Shown here piece by piece: positions 10,223 to 23,392 of a stretch of 64,000 nt of DNA; within the stretch, counting starts at the first letter, position 1, and each line of letters begins with the position of its first letter. The stretch spans positions 4,464,001 to 4,528,000 of the forward strand of contig JAQOTA010000053.1 in assembly GCA_029532415.1 (NCBI GenBank), written 5' to 3'. The notes beneath the pieces were generated by a model that had not been told where the DNA came from, made no database searches, and was given only the letters and a program-made list of their open reading frames with translations. The position numbers and the translations under genes were made by a program. This DNA comes from Marasmius tenuissimus (taxonomy: Eukaryota; Basidiomycota; Agaricomycetes; Agaricales; Marasmiaceae).

Positions 10223-12283
10223 ACGCCAAATGCCACTCTGTAGAGCCAGTTGAGCTTAGCATCCTCGGGACCTCCAAAAGATCAACCTCAAACACGCGTA
10301 CAAGGGACCCTACAAAAGGAGATCCCAGGTACCATCTTGATCGAGATGGGGTACTGAGGTCATGGGGTGGTAAGCGCGATGGCTGCGGGCAAAGGTGAGG
10401 ACGAGGTGTCGATTGGGAGAGGCCATGTTGTGTCGTTGAAGTCAATTCTTGGCTGGTACCAGAGATGTTTAGAGTAATCGGTGTTTGTTGAAGATAAGCC
10501 ACGGAGAGGCATGAACAGAGTTCATTGTGGTTTTGGTTGGAGTTACGGGCGCCAATCATCTTCACACCTTGTAAGTTGTCCGCGACAACCACCATCACTC
10601 CCGACTCCCAACCTCGAGATGTTATCGAGGTTATCTTCGTGCATCATTAGACTTCTAGCGTGCTCACCAAACCACCAAACCATTCCCAATGATCTGCAAT
10701 AGCCCAACGTACGCGCAGACCTTCACCAGAAGGAGGGAACAGCTCAGGAACGGCTCGGAAATGCTTTTATTAGGCTGGGCTAGGTATGTCCTCACGATTT
10801 GAAGCTCACCTAACGTGTTACTGACGAGAAATTCTAGCACGAGGGTAAGAAACAGAATATCCGCTGTCTTCAACAGCCCCAAATCGCCATCGACTCTCGT
10901 TTTCAACATCAATCGATTGTCTGAGGGAAAGCACAGCGGATATCTTGGCTGCCATACGTTTCACCTATGCTTTTTCTGTACCCTTCGCCCCCTGCCTACC
11001 TTCTTCCTTTACTCTGCTATTACCTTTTTTTACTGGCTCACAATTATTCTCACCACAGGTCGATGTTGTCATCTCCCGCATCTAGACTCATTCATGTCGG
11101 CCTCTCATGAGTGCGCCAGTCTTTTCCTGATCAACTTCTCCTCACTCTCCATCTATTCAGAGACTCAAGTTTGTTGCCGTGGCCTTACAATCTTCATCCC
11201 AGACAAGACCCAGCGACTGCATCGCAGCATCTTCCTGTCCAGTCTGACTGCAGCTGCATTCGACGCCTTTTGTGACCTACACTCGACCATCGCGTAACTG
11301 ACCTGTGTCTCAGTACTGGAGTGTGAAGTCCAGTGTTAGGCGGTAATCATAGTGGCGCTGGGGATGAAGGCTGCATGATTAAACTGGCAACGAAACCAGA
11401 CCATCAACCGCGGCCTCCCTACACAAAATACTCTGATAGCCGAATCAGATGGCGCCCTATCCACAGCTCATCGCACGCCCCGTTTCCTATCGACCTCTAC
11501 TTCAGACGCACTAGGAGGACACCTAGCACACCGACCTTCTGCTGTGCTCTCTAATACGGACGTTAAGTCCAGGAGACATCCCCTTCTCAGCGCTTGTTAG
11601 CCCGGGTTTGCCCTCAACCCTAAGAGAATAGTGTTGCAGCTGGCTCTGCCAACTGTAGGAGGCAGTTGGTAGATAGTAGAGATGCTTGCTTTACAGTTCC
11701 GCGAGCAGGAAGTTTAGGGTGAAATTATGACCCAAAATCGAACGTCGAGCTACCGAGAAAAAAGGACAGTGATGGTTCAAAGGCAGCCTACACAATACGC
11801 AGGGTCTTCAGCTTTCAAAGTGACAGCTGCGCCTGCCAAAAAATAAACAAAATATTCGATGGACAGCCGTGAGAGTCAGAGTTGCAAGGACTGTAACAGT
11901 ACAATGTTTTTTTGAATAATTTGGGTGACGCTATAGCCATTCTTGACTCACTTTGTCTAGCTCCGAGTCTGTACAAGCACATACTCCTTTTTCACCTGCG
12001 TCCAGTCTCCTGTTGTCGTGGTTCAATGCTACATACAAGTCACGCTTCCATTGGAGTTAGACATCGAGCCAATCGTTTCTTTTTATCACAAGATATCATT
12101 GCCCTATTATATCAAACAGTGAGAACCTGGAGACAAGACGGAGAATCTGAGTGTTTTCTACAGTTTACTGGAGAGGTCATAAAGTATTCAAAACAGAAAT
12201 ATAGTGAAATACCAGCAGAATATGGACTAAACATAAAAGACCGATATGGGAGAGCGCACAGAAGTGATTCAACATATAGTTGA
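10223..12283. other. No defensible gene
   Basis: CT-rich stretches (about 10940-11060) and short unrelated frames. The frames at 10815-11297 and 11912-12283 plus have no domain and poor composition. A perfect hairpin (CCAACTG / CAGTTGG) lies near 11668-11688 without a clear role. The end next to 12284 is probably 3' flank of the minus-strand gene. Confidence 0.3.
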
Positions 12284-14903
12284 CTAGTGTTTCGCCTTCA
12301 ACTTCTTCTTTCCCACGTGGGCAGCAGAGGCCCGGGTATTGACAGAGGGAGGGGGGGGGAGGTACTTGGTAAGGTCATGCATTGGGGAATCGCCAGTTTT
12401 GATGGGGGGTAATTGAGGAGCACTAGTAGCAATGAAGTCATGGAATGGGCTCGAAGGACCTTCGTCACTGGCGCCACCTCCGATAGGGGTGCTTCCATCA
12501 GCGGGCTCTCTAATCCAGTTACCTCCCTCGGGGGTCCCGGATCCGTTCAGTTCGCTGGTGGTGTCAACGCCCTCATCATCTTCGCGGCCACTGGAGGGGG
12601 TGGCGCTTCGATTATCCGTCCTGGCAACCTTGTCGATCGTGTTTACGGATGCACCAGCTGCAACGACATGATTTTTCGCATTATCATCACTGGGGGCTGG
12701 GTCAACAGAACCCGACTCCGTATCGAGAGACGGAAGTTCCTCGAATGGAAGGTCCAATGTCAGTGTTTCGGGAAGGGATGAAGAAGGTGTTGAAGTGTTC
12801 CCATCGTTCAAGTCGATGTCTTCGTCCTTGCGAGGGAGAGGTCGAGTAACTGGCATGTCGGAGAGACCAACTACATGGAGAGAGCATATGTATAATTGGG
12901 AAATCTTTGGTGTTGATGTTAGCGTTGGAATATATAGGTACGGAACAGCAATCACCTTTGACGGCGTCTGTGTGCGAAAGTTTTCATCCGGCTTCGGAGC
13001 CCATACCATGACTGCAACCGTGGCCATAACCAAAGATCCGGGTCGGAGTGCAGTATAGTGCATCCATGGGGGTATGAGTTCACCTTTTGCGTTGTAGAAC
13101 GGCTGCTGGTTAACTTTGGACACTTCCTGTCAGAAGCGTGAGCCGCCGTAATCCGGCAAAACACGGCAGTCGTATTTGCTGGCCAGCGAAACGCCGGTAG
13201 CTGGAGAATGATTAGAGAGTGCCAAAAAACGGAGATAGAGACAAAATAGACATACCATTGGGAAGACGGTCAACAGGGAAAGGTACGTTTTCCGGCCAAG
13301 ATTGGTCTACGCCAACAGTGGACGCAGTAGGGGAAGTGAGGGTGGGCAGGGCCAAATCTTCAGCATTGTCCTCCGCCTTGCGTTTCAACACTCTCTTTTT
13401 TGGAGAGCTATACGGCGTTGCCTTGGCCTGCTTATGTTGCTAGAACGAACGTCGGGATGTTACTTACAAGAATTTGACAACCAACGCGGAAATCACTTAC
13501 TGTGTAGATAGATTCTGGACTATGCAGTATGATCGCGTACTCGTCGTTGGGTGGGACCTTCAAGGGGTCCTTTATCTCATATTCCTGCCAATGAGCAATT
13601 AGTGACAGTGTTAGGATCGTGCGGATCGGATAGGGATAAGATAAGATATGGGATTTTATATGCTGTCGGATAGATGGATAGGAAAGAGATATGATGAAGG
13701 AGTGTGGGAGCAACAGATCTAGAGCAGACAGTAGCTGAAGGTTTCGCCAACAGCACCATGAACTGAGCTGTCCTTCTACTAGACTAAGAGGACAAGTTGC
13801 GAGAGAGAAGGAAAGACATTAGAGTCATGATGGGGATTGACCCAGATTGAAACCTGGTTGATTTCGAGTCTTCTGATACAGGATAGAAGTATAGAGCTTA
13901 TATAGGGTTATAGTAAATGAATGAATCATGAGTGAGTCAAGCGCGGGAAAGGTTGATGTATCATATGGAAGTCAAATACGGGGAGAAATGTACCAGAAGG
14001 GAAATGAACCAGAAATGAATAAGTGCGTGATGGAATGAAGATATGAATAGAATAAGTGAGTGTGGGAATATCTCGGAAGTCGGAGATAAGTAAGTCAGAA
14101 CAAGTCAGGATGAAAGGTGAAAGAGTCCCGGAAGCGGAAGCGGAAGTGGCAGAGGTTCCAGGGATGGACTTGGTGCGAGAGACTGAACCATGGGAGTGAA
14201 GGTTGAGTGCCAGGGATGGAATAGTGTTGGAATGAGCTAGAATAATAGCCCGGAAATACCCGGAAATACTCGGAATGGGTCCGGAGGTGATGTGACTAGC
14301 CAAGTGTGATGTGACCAGGTGAGATAGACCAGGGTAAGATGCATGGATGTAACAGACAGGGTTGATATAAACGCAATAAAACACACCTTGCCCTGCTGAG
14401 CGTCCTCCTTTTCCTGTCCTTGCATCAACTCTTGGATGGTGCATACTGTGTTGTTGAAATGGACTTTCATAGCCTTCGTAGCGTATGACGGACACGCTAG
14501 AGCGATAGAATATCTGGCTTTGGCCTCGTCAGTGACGTAGTTGGGCTGCACAGAGTCGGTATTAGTATATTCAGGCGAAAGAGATGAATAGGCAACATAC
14601 TCTGTGCTTGGTGCCTTTATAGAATGTACCCAGTGCGCCTAAGCACGTCCCAAAGTTCTCCCCTATGATTTTGCCACAGAAGGTGAACTCTGCTTCATTG
14701 TTGTTGGGGAAGATGAACATGCGGTTGTTGGAGAAGGTGTTCATCTCGCGAGGGAAGAAGTCTTTATCATAACGTGCCGCCGAGAATGCGCGAGGTCCCA
14801 GCGAGGTCAAGTGTTTGGACAGCTTGTCGTACCTCCCCTTGGGTTCCGCTCGAGCTTTCAGCAGGGCAGACTGGTAGGAGTTTGGGAGATAGGTGAAGGC
14901 CAT
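12284..14903 (-). pseudogene. Helitron-adjacent uncharacterised gene with one premature TGA
   Basis: Six exons fit exactly in phase: 14903-14601, 14545-14387, 13584-13501, 13439-13256, 13200-12956 and 12904-12284 (531 residues). One in-frame TGA at 13130-13132 breaks exon 5, just after DCRVLPDYGGSRF and before EVSKVNQQPFYNAKGELIPPW. The domain with GELIPPWMHYTALRPGSLVM followed by ISQLYICSLHVVGL is one I associate, from memory, with abundant Agaricomycete hypothetical proteins of mobile-element origin; its function is unknown. The C-terminus is low-complexity and acidic and ends in a Lys-rich tail (HVGKKKLKAKH). Intron 2 is 802 nt, unusually long. The gene lies just downstream of the Helitron helicase on the same strand, so it may be a Helitron passenger. 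A 36-nt intron hiding the stop is possible but short. Confidence 0.55.
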
Positions 14904-14983
14904 GGCAGTGTTGGAGTACAGGGACGTTGTTAGCTGTGTATAAACTGTGTTTGGGAGCTGAGGATATCCGATGATTGTTGGTC

Positions 14984-14994
14984 CTTTTATATAT
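14984..14994 (-). promoter_or_regulatory. TATA box of the 14903 gene
   Basis: TATATAAAAGG on the minus strand about 80 bp before the ATG at 14903. It shows that this gene has its own promoter, separate from the helicase frame that ends just upstream. Confidence 0.45.
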
Positions 14995-15087
14995 CCATTG
15001 CAACGTTGGGCATTCGGATGAGACGGGGGTGCTGAATGGTGTACAGTGAGGAGGGTTTAAGACGCACTGAATCAATTTTAAACGCAC

Positions 15088-18000
15088 CTTAGATGGACCT
15101 GATACGGGGGAGACATCTGACGTGAGGGGCCTCTTCTTCCCTGGAGACAGACCTGACCTCTCACCCAACCTCCTGCCAACCAGCTCCGCCCTCTGAGCAG
15201 ACCGCTCAGCGAGAGATAGCTCGGGGTTCATTGAGCGAACTATAGATTTATCTGCCTTGACGGTCGCTGCCAAAAACTCTTTCTGACTGGCAAGACGAGT
15301 GAGCTCCTGTCTCGCCCCCTGGGCTTCCTGTGTGGAGCCGTGTCGCTCGACGGTAGACAGATTAATGAGTTCCAATCATTTGGTTTCGTTGCGGCAGTCC
15401 TGACTCGGATGACATCGGATTTTGCTGAAGTCAAATTTCCTCAGAATGAGTAGCCCATCGAGAGTGGTCGCCTGTGAGACCATGACATAGGCGGCTTCCG
15501 TACCTGAACAACTGGCTAAATCAACCACCACATGCTCCATTGTCTGGCCCTGGGATTTATGGCAAGTTATAGCAAACGCAGGAACAAGTGGAACCTGTTT
15601 ACGCGTGAATTTGCATTTGAGGTGAGTAAACACATTTTTTAATGACATCTCCTGCGTTTTTTGCAGAACAACTGCTTCATTAGGACCACATTCTTCGATG
15701 TTTCAATAGCTTTCCAAACCCGGGATGTGAACTTTGCAAGACAGGAGGTACCTCCGACCGAGAGAATCCACTTTATACCGAATCGACCTCAATGTTCCTA
15801 CGGCACCATTCACAACACCGCCGGCTATATCGAAGTTATGGCCCACCATGACTGGCATACCAATGACAAGAGGTATCTTACCCAAGAGCTGTGTCTGTTC
15901 AGTACCACCGACGTTATCTAATCACTGGACAATGTCGGCTGATTCAACGACCTTTCCTCCTCGATAATACATGGAATGATACCAGTGGAATTCTCTACCT
16001 GTACGTGCTGCATAAGACCGCGTAGAGTTTTCATTAAGCAAATCCTTGGCTCGGTTGTTTGAAACAATTACAGGTGCGTTTGTCCATGGGTTATCCCAGT
16101 TCATAGACGCGACCCTGACGAGTCGTGTATTTAGGAGGTCCAGGTCGTTCAGAGTACAGTGCCCATCTCTCAACCTCGACAGAAGATCCGTCAGACGGGG
16201 ATCCCTTGACCGGCATACTTGTCTCAACATCACCACAGTGTCGACAGACAACCACAAAAGCTTGCTAAACATGTTCTTCTCCCACTGGGCAGTGTTTTCC
16301 TTGGGCTTTTGGTGTGTGGGCTTATACAACTTCCTTGCACCAATGGGAGGGAGCTGGGCGAAATCTCCAGCAAAAATTATATTGACACCCCCAAAAGGCT
16401 GCGACACACCTTTTGCTTTGCAAAGCTGCTCGCTGATATCATTCATCAACCCACAACCGATCATGGAAACCTTGTCAACTATCAGGTAATCGACACCGTC
16501 CCACATTTGTTTCAACTGTCCTTTCGTCCTTCCTGTTGATGACTCACTGCTGTACTCTGCCGTATGTAATGATAGCGCAGTATGCAAAGTCATTCCCCCT
16601 ATGTTTCGTGCTGCTACACCAGTATACGACGTCAACCTGAGCTTTCTGGACTGGGACCACTGACTAAACCAATCAGTCAACGCACGTATCAATGTGGACT
16701 TGCCGCTGCCCCCAGGGCCGCCGATGTACATTCTCAGTTGTTCGGGGGTAGAATCAAGACTGTGGGAGGTTATAATCTGGAACGCACAAGCTTGTTCTTC
16801 GTTTAAACTGTATTTTTCAACTAGATTCTCAATCATGTCTAGAGCACCTTCAATAACGGGCGGTGTAGGGTTGGCGACGAGTATGTTTGACTCTCCTAAC
16901 ATGCGCTGGGATGTGGCGTGGCTAAGAGCAGATCTATAGCTACTTCCGTCGTCAAATACAGGTAATGACTCTTCACTCCCTGGTTCAGCAACCATCATTT
17001 GATCCATGGCGTTTGAGGTTAGTCGAATTGAATCCTCAATCATCCTTCGCTTTGATAGCTGGTACGCATTTTCAACCACTAGTTCAAAGCTGGGGCCCGA
17101 TGTATTGGGCACCATAACTGTCGAATCAGCCCATTCATTAGCTACTTCATTGTTAGCGGAGCCAACTGCGCTGCGGCTTTCGAACATACCTCCTAGGCTC
17201 GCTGCGAGCAAGCACGCTTTTGCGTCATCCTCGACTATTTTCTGTCTGGTAGTCATCTTTCCTTCAAGAGACTCGAGATGCTGCAACATATCTGCGTCAG
17301 AAGTCTCTCCAGAAAAATCGTCGTCGTCTACAATACAGGCCCCAAAACGAGTTTGGGACGGAGTAACATGTTGCCTCCAAGCAGAGCGGCGTCGATCAAA
17401 ATGATCATCCCAACTATCCCGACATTCATGCATGATCTGCATATTATCCATGAATTTTCGGACCCGCGAGGAGCAACTATTTTCAAGGAATGTGTCAAAC
17501 GCAGTCTTCCAAGTAGGGTATTCACCTCTCAAGTCCGTTGCAGAACGCCAAGGCTTGAAGAGTATGAGCATGAGCCTCGCATGCTTTTCAACAGAATACT
17601 CCTTATCACGTCAGGGAAGCGCTGGTCCTATGGGCAACGGTACCATTCGGTTGCCACGTTTACGAACTAGCTGGACGCAGCACTCAAACTCTGGGTGTTC
17701 AGTGTGCAGGTGAGTCATGATTCTCTTCTTCTCGGTCGACAACAGAACAAATGGTACTTCCGGACATGGGGTTTCTTGTTCAGCCATCATGGCCAAGACA
17801 TTTTCTCCGAGTTTGATGCTGTCCTCACGTTTTTTGCCCTTGGAAGATATGGTATCCACTTGGGAGACGAAATCCCAGACACACAACTGATCTAGTCGAG
17901 GTGAACGAAGCTGATAATCACAAACCTGGCCTGACCTTGCAATCAACGACCCATCCTTGTCAAGGCATGGCAGAATTGTGACCTCGTCACTGTCCAAAAG

Positions 18001-21000
18001 GGTATTCGGGTCATCGAATTCATTGGGGTCCAGGGTTTGCAGGTCGTCGGTGGTAGGTTCTTCCGCAGGTTCTTTGGAAGCATCGAACTCATTCTCTGAA
18101 AGCACTTGAGTGTCTAGTTCATCTGATGACTCGTTGACTGTCGAGGTATTGTTGGATTGGTCGTGCGCGGGATCTAGGATCTTGTTATCCTGGGTGGGGG
18201 AACCGGTTTGGTCATTTGTCAGTTGCTGGGCTTCGTACACAGAGCGGTAACACTCAGGACTGGGTAGAGTTTTGTTTATGTGGTTTTCGAACGACGTCCA
18301 ATACAGGGGGCGAAATGTATGGCTAGTGTAGTGATCACCAAGATCTAACAAGTAAGAAGCGACCTGTTGTGCCGATAATTCTTGGTGGGTCATCACTGTG
18401 TATGCAGCACGGTTGAGCAGCTTCCGAGTTTTAATTGAGTGGTCATTGTCTTGGTTGTTTGGATCTGAGGTTACGTTGCGCACTGCTACCTCAACAGCTT
18501 CATAAGCGGCATGTGCTTTCAGTTGGGACTTTGTTATATAGTCAGTAATATAATACAGAATTGCTTTGGCCGACCCGCCAGAACCTATGAATTTGATATC
18601 ATGATTGCATCGCAGAGCTTCCAGCATAGTAGAATTGTAGTTGTTAATCAAACTGTCTAGGCACCTGAGGGTTAACTCTCCAGTCGCTGGGTCAAATGTC
18701 GTCTTTTCACAAAAATTGTCTTCATACATATCAAACCGACAGACGAGCGGCTCTCCTGGCTTGCAGTATTTATAACAGGTCTTGGTGTGTTTATGAAACT
18801 GACTTGTTCTAACTAGATTCTGCAGGTCTTTACGCCTCCGTCTAGAGAACGACAGGCTTGATTCACCGTCTTCTTGTTGAACTCTTTTGACTGAGGCGGC
18901 TTTCTTGACAAAATCTGATGGGACACTTATAGTGTGGCCGTCAACGAGGTCAGGTATTTTGTTACTGATTGTGTCGTCGAGAAAAGCTACAACTCTTTCA
19001 CGAAAGGGGCCATCGTCTGTCAACTTTTCTTGTAACTCGTTGGGATTCAAACCGCCTTCAACCCAGACAAGCATATGGCAATGCAGACTGCCGCGACCCT
19101 GTGCCTCAACGCATCCATAATACGCATTAACCACTCCCAGGATACCGGACTCAGGAACTGTGGCACGGGGGTTATAGCCTAGCATTGCCCTGATGAACGA
19201 GTTCATGAATCTATCAAAGAACTTGGCCCCCATGAACGGATCATTGCACATTTGGTGATATTGATTCCATTTTTTCCCGGGAATTATGTTTTTGCCACAT
19301 AGCTCATCAATGTCCTCTTCACACCCTGGAAAAAGTTTGATAGCAGGGTTGTAAAGATCTGCAGGGTTTATAGTAATATAGAAGGAAGGAAGCCCTTTTT
19401 CAATCATGAGTGCACGTATCTCGTTGCACATATGAATTTTAGTTTGAGGAGATCCTTGCGCGTGGCCTGTGACAACGCGAACTTCATTCATCAACGAGAG
19501 AACCTGCCGCTCTTCGTCGCTGTTCCATGTGACAGAATCGCCTCTCTCCAATTGTGATGCCACGGCATGGATTGCAGTAGGACTAACACCAATGAATCTG
19601 TGTGACATGTTCTCATACGCCTTGCGTTTTATTTGCATTGCCATTCCTTTCAACATTGAGTGTCGTTGAAGCATGTTGAACGCAGAGAATAAGAATGATA
19701 TGTGTTCTCGAAACCTTGGGTCGCGCAAACGAAGCAAGTGTTTGACGTGGGACTTCACCATAACGTGGGCCCTCGCAGGGTCATCTGGGCCACCAAGTCC
19801 ATAAGGAAACAGCGTTGGATACATCATGGGGAAAAGATCAGGATTTTTAAACTCGTTAACGAAGCCGGGCTCATGTCTAAAGCGCAGGTATACACCGTTT
19901 TTTCTCTTAAGGTGCCGAAGAGCAGTGGCCCTCAGTTCGTGGCCAGGGGCGTCTGAACTCACATCCGCTATAACAACACGCTCGAAAGGTACGTCTGATT
20001 CCGACGCATCAGTAAGTTCCGGGATAATGTCAGATTCTGGCACTCCCAGTACCGGGAGCTGTGTGCCCAAGTCCAACTGATTTTCGTCCAACGACTCTCG
20101 GCTCATAGGGTCATAGCTCTGCATGAGGTTGTCTGCTTCACGATTATTTTGAACGTGATGGATATTGACTGGTAAAACCCCCTCTTCCGGTAGCGCACTA
20201 AGGACCTCTTCGTTAATCTCTACGTCTTTATACAAGTGATTGTTGATTTTTAACCATTGCAAGGCCTGTCAAACCTTGCCAGGACGAATACATAGAGGTT
20301 TGGCATTCGCTTTGAGCCAATCTTCAGTAGGTGGTCTTGGCCCAACGAATATAACACACACAGGGTTCGTAATCTCATCCATCGAAGGAGGGAGAACATT
20401 GGTGATTGACGTTGGTTGTTGGGGGTGGACTACAATGTGACCATGGAGCCCTCTCTGAGAAATCTTGCCTTGCTCGTTGTCCTCTTCCGACTGAAGCTTC
20501 AGCAAAAATACTTTCGTTCGGCATCGGGCCACCATGTTCTGCTCAACGGTGCTCAGATATTTCAATACCGAAGGCACAGCACCCAAGTACATGCGATTGG
20601 CTATCGCAAACGCTGGTACCTGTTTTTTCTTGAGCGCCGACATACAGGTCAAACACAAGTGGATCTGGTGATTGGCATCCGTGTTGTTTACCTCCATACC
20701 TGCAGGTTCAAGCAGCAGATTCGCGAGGGTCGAATGATCATGGAACTCACTGTCTGGGATTCGGAACCTGTTGGCCAACCACGGCTTAAAAGCTATTCCT
20801 CCGGACCTGTTTGGGTCGCGTCTCTCCGTAGCCATCATCAACAGTGTATCCAATTCTTCATCCAGGTCATCTCTCTCCGCATTGGCCATGTTGAGGTCTG
20901 GTCCAGTTTGTTCGACAGACATATGATCAACTGCTTCTTCATCCTGTATTGTTTCAATGGCATAACCGGGATCGTCTTGTTCGCAAGAATCATCCTCTTC

Positions 21001-21432
21001 GTCTGTGTCAGGATCATACACAAGCGGTGGTAGTTCAGTATCATCATACATGAGGCCATCTGTGGTCTCATGAGAAAGATCGTCTTCTCCATCTCCATCA
21101 TCGTCTACTCCTTTCTCAACCTCAGCATCGCCTTCATCGGGGTCCTCAAGTGAATCAGATATTTTAATATCTTTAGAACGAAGGTCAGGCCACACAAGGA
21201 GACCAAGGTCAATGGAGGGGTTGTTAGCCGACACGGTCGAGCGATCTGCCAAGGGTTTGGGAACCGCGCACGAGGCACATACAAATAATTGACAACTCTC
21301 ACTTAACATCTGGTCAAACTTGCGAATGAACCCGTCTTTCTGAGTCTGTGTTATGGTTGGTGGCCAATTGGCCTCATCACGCTCAAATATGTCGCCGCGT
21401 TGGGCATTGCTCATCATGACTCTCACCCCTTT
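15088..21432 (-). pseudogene. Helitron Rep/PIF1-helicase, main part, five in-frame TGA codons
   Basis: One continuous minus-strand frame of about 2,100 codons, interrupted only by TGA at 20269, 17611, 15922, 15703 and 15376, with no frameshift. Order: an N-terminal Cys motif (CQLFVCASCAVPK); a helitron-like N domain (about 20.3-19.3 kb); a Rep HUH-type motif (EAQGRGSLHCHMLVW, near 19.08 kb); the Rep tyrosines (YYITDYITKS, near 18.53 kb); then a PIF1 helicase with Walker A (GGPGGSGKST, near 16.70 kb), Walker B changed to VDKVSMIG (near 16.47 kb; normally DE), and the C-terminal motif TCHKSQGQT (near 15.55 kb). A basic coiled tail continues past the last TGA to about 15088. Such proteins nick and transport rolling-circle transposons. 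The Walker B Glu-to-Lys change and the stops make it inactive as read. Its N-terminal exons lie at 32268-33905, separated by a nested insertion. Confidence 0.85.
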
Positions 21433-22818
21433 TGTCGGAAAATTGATGGCCGGCTTGTAAGGCTGGTGGCCCTTCTGACCGCTTGTAAGGGCCGATTCGC
21501 TCCGTAAGGCTCCATAATAGGTATGGTGCCGCCATCAATGAAACTGCCTGACGGCTTGCAAGCGCCCACGAGGCCTCCTAAGCGGGTCACCAGTATACAA
21601 AACATATTCTAAGGTGGAACAGGTTTAGAAGTCAAAAGAGACGTGTTGTTGGTATTCTCTAATATGCTAATATACATGCTCCCCAATGTTCCTAATTCAG
21701 CCATGTCCACCGACAGTTGGATCAAGTCTAAACAAGCAATACTTCAGTACAATCTACCGCTCCGATGTCGGCCCAGTGACTCGAAACAAGTCAACGACCA
21801 ATCTAGAGCCCGCAAATTTAACATGATTCAAGCTAACCAATCGCTGGGATGATATGGATACTGATTCGACACAAAAAGAAAAGGTGTGCGGATGATCATT
21901 TATGAGTACGACGAGGCTCGAGCTACTCAACCGAATTGGCCACTGGTGCATGGGATTACGATCCCACAAGGAACTCGGTAAAAACCGATGTCAGAATTCC
22001 AGCCAATAGCACTGGTCAACGCTGAGCGGAAGCCCAAATCCAGAAACTGAATATTCAGCACCTCAGCCTTCAGGTGGCTTATAGTAAGTAAGTTGAGTTG
22101 AAGTTAAGAACCATGAATGAAATCACTTCAAGTTCAATAACGGGTTGCGCCTCCATATTTTCGGAGCAAGCGAGGTTTTGGAGGTGTCTTTTCAAGTTTG
22201 CCTCTGCAGACTCAAGTACTCAGATCTCCCTCCAAACTCACGGCCACAAGCATATACGGGCCTAAATAAACCCGAGCCTCAGTCTTCTCATAGTTGAAAT
22301 TTAACGGTCTATGGACACCCATGAAGGAATCTCAGCTATGGTGAATCCTGAGTCCCGTATCCTGTCCCGCAGTGGGGTTTTCCACGCACCCCGTGCTGAT
22401 CCCTATCTCAGTTAGTGTATGTCTGGAGAGTATTGATGAATTGTAGCGACTACCTCCACTTTTGTGAACATGTTGACCCATTTCCTGTTCCAAAACTCGC
22501 AAAGTAATTACATGAGTGTCGTCCTCGCAGTGGCAAGTAGGTTATCATGTACCATTACGGCGAGCCGTTCTTTAGTGACTTCTCCCGCCTTGATTTTTGG
22601 CCGGTTATTGCCTCATTAGATGACGCTTCTTGAAGCAAGCCGAGTTGTTGTATGGCCACAAAATACTCATCATTCATCACTTGTACTTGACCCTTGAGTG
22701 GAGTGTGAAATATTCAGGTTCTCTCGAGTAAGATGCAGACCTGCGTCGCGCCAACTGATTGAAGAAAGATGTCGGATCACCATTGATCAATGATTTGTGT
22801 ATTCGTGCAACATCAACA

Positions 22819-23343
22819 TATTGAGCCAGCATAGTTAAATGCACAGTGAGATGAAACTAAAACCTCACATATTGACTATAAGAGAATTCTTGTGTTCTTG
22901 TAGATGCTTGCTAGAGGTGATAATCGAGTAGATTGTCCTTAAGCTTTGAGACGCAAAGTCTCCAGCTTTTATACAAGAGTCCTTGTCTATCTACAAGTCA
23001 TAGAACATAGGTAAGTGAGAATATAGCATATGGTACATATTGCATATCAGTAAGCATAAGTGCTCGAAGAGCAGAGTGAGTAAGTAGGCATAGTCATACT
23101 AGCTTTCTATCTAAGTAATCTAGAGAGAAAGCTCAGTCAGCTTTGAACGCTATTGGGTGCAAAGCTGAACCTTGTTATAAACCATAGAGATAAGGTGTGA
23201 GTACTGACTAACTACAGAGTCTGTCTGAGTAAGTACAGGATCTTTCATACGAGTGCAAGTGTCATAGTGAAAGAGTCTATAAATAATAGACACGTAAACA
23301 ACACGTCAATAAAGTGTATCACATGGTATTCACATGTTCAACA
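22819..23343 (-). repeat. copia 3' LTR
   Basis: 525-bp direct repeat, left copy; it is the 3' LTR because the element is on the minus strand. It ends TATTGA...TCAACA on the plus strand and is flanked outside by CAACA (22814-22818). It differs from the other LTR at two adjacent bases only (AC versus GT near 23291). Confidence 0.95.
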
Positions 23344-23354
23344 CTCCCCCTCAC
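23344..23354 (-). other. Polypurine tract of copia element
   Basis: GTGAGGGGGAG on the minus strand directly abuts the 3' LTR. This is the expected primer site for plus-strand DNA synthesis. Confidence 0.8.
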
Positions 23355-23392
23355 TAAACTCTTATAAAGATTTGAGTTAGTGATACTACCAA

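Noticed and set aside
10815..11297. 160-codon plus-strand frame as a protein
   Set aside because: Cys/Phe/Ser-rich translation of a CT-rich tract; looks like promoter or untranslated sequence.
11668..11688. Hairpin CCAACTG/CAGTTGG as the Helitron 3' end
   Set aside because: Read on the minus strand it is not followed by CTRR within 10-12 nt, and no AT insertion site is visible.
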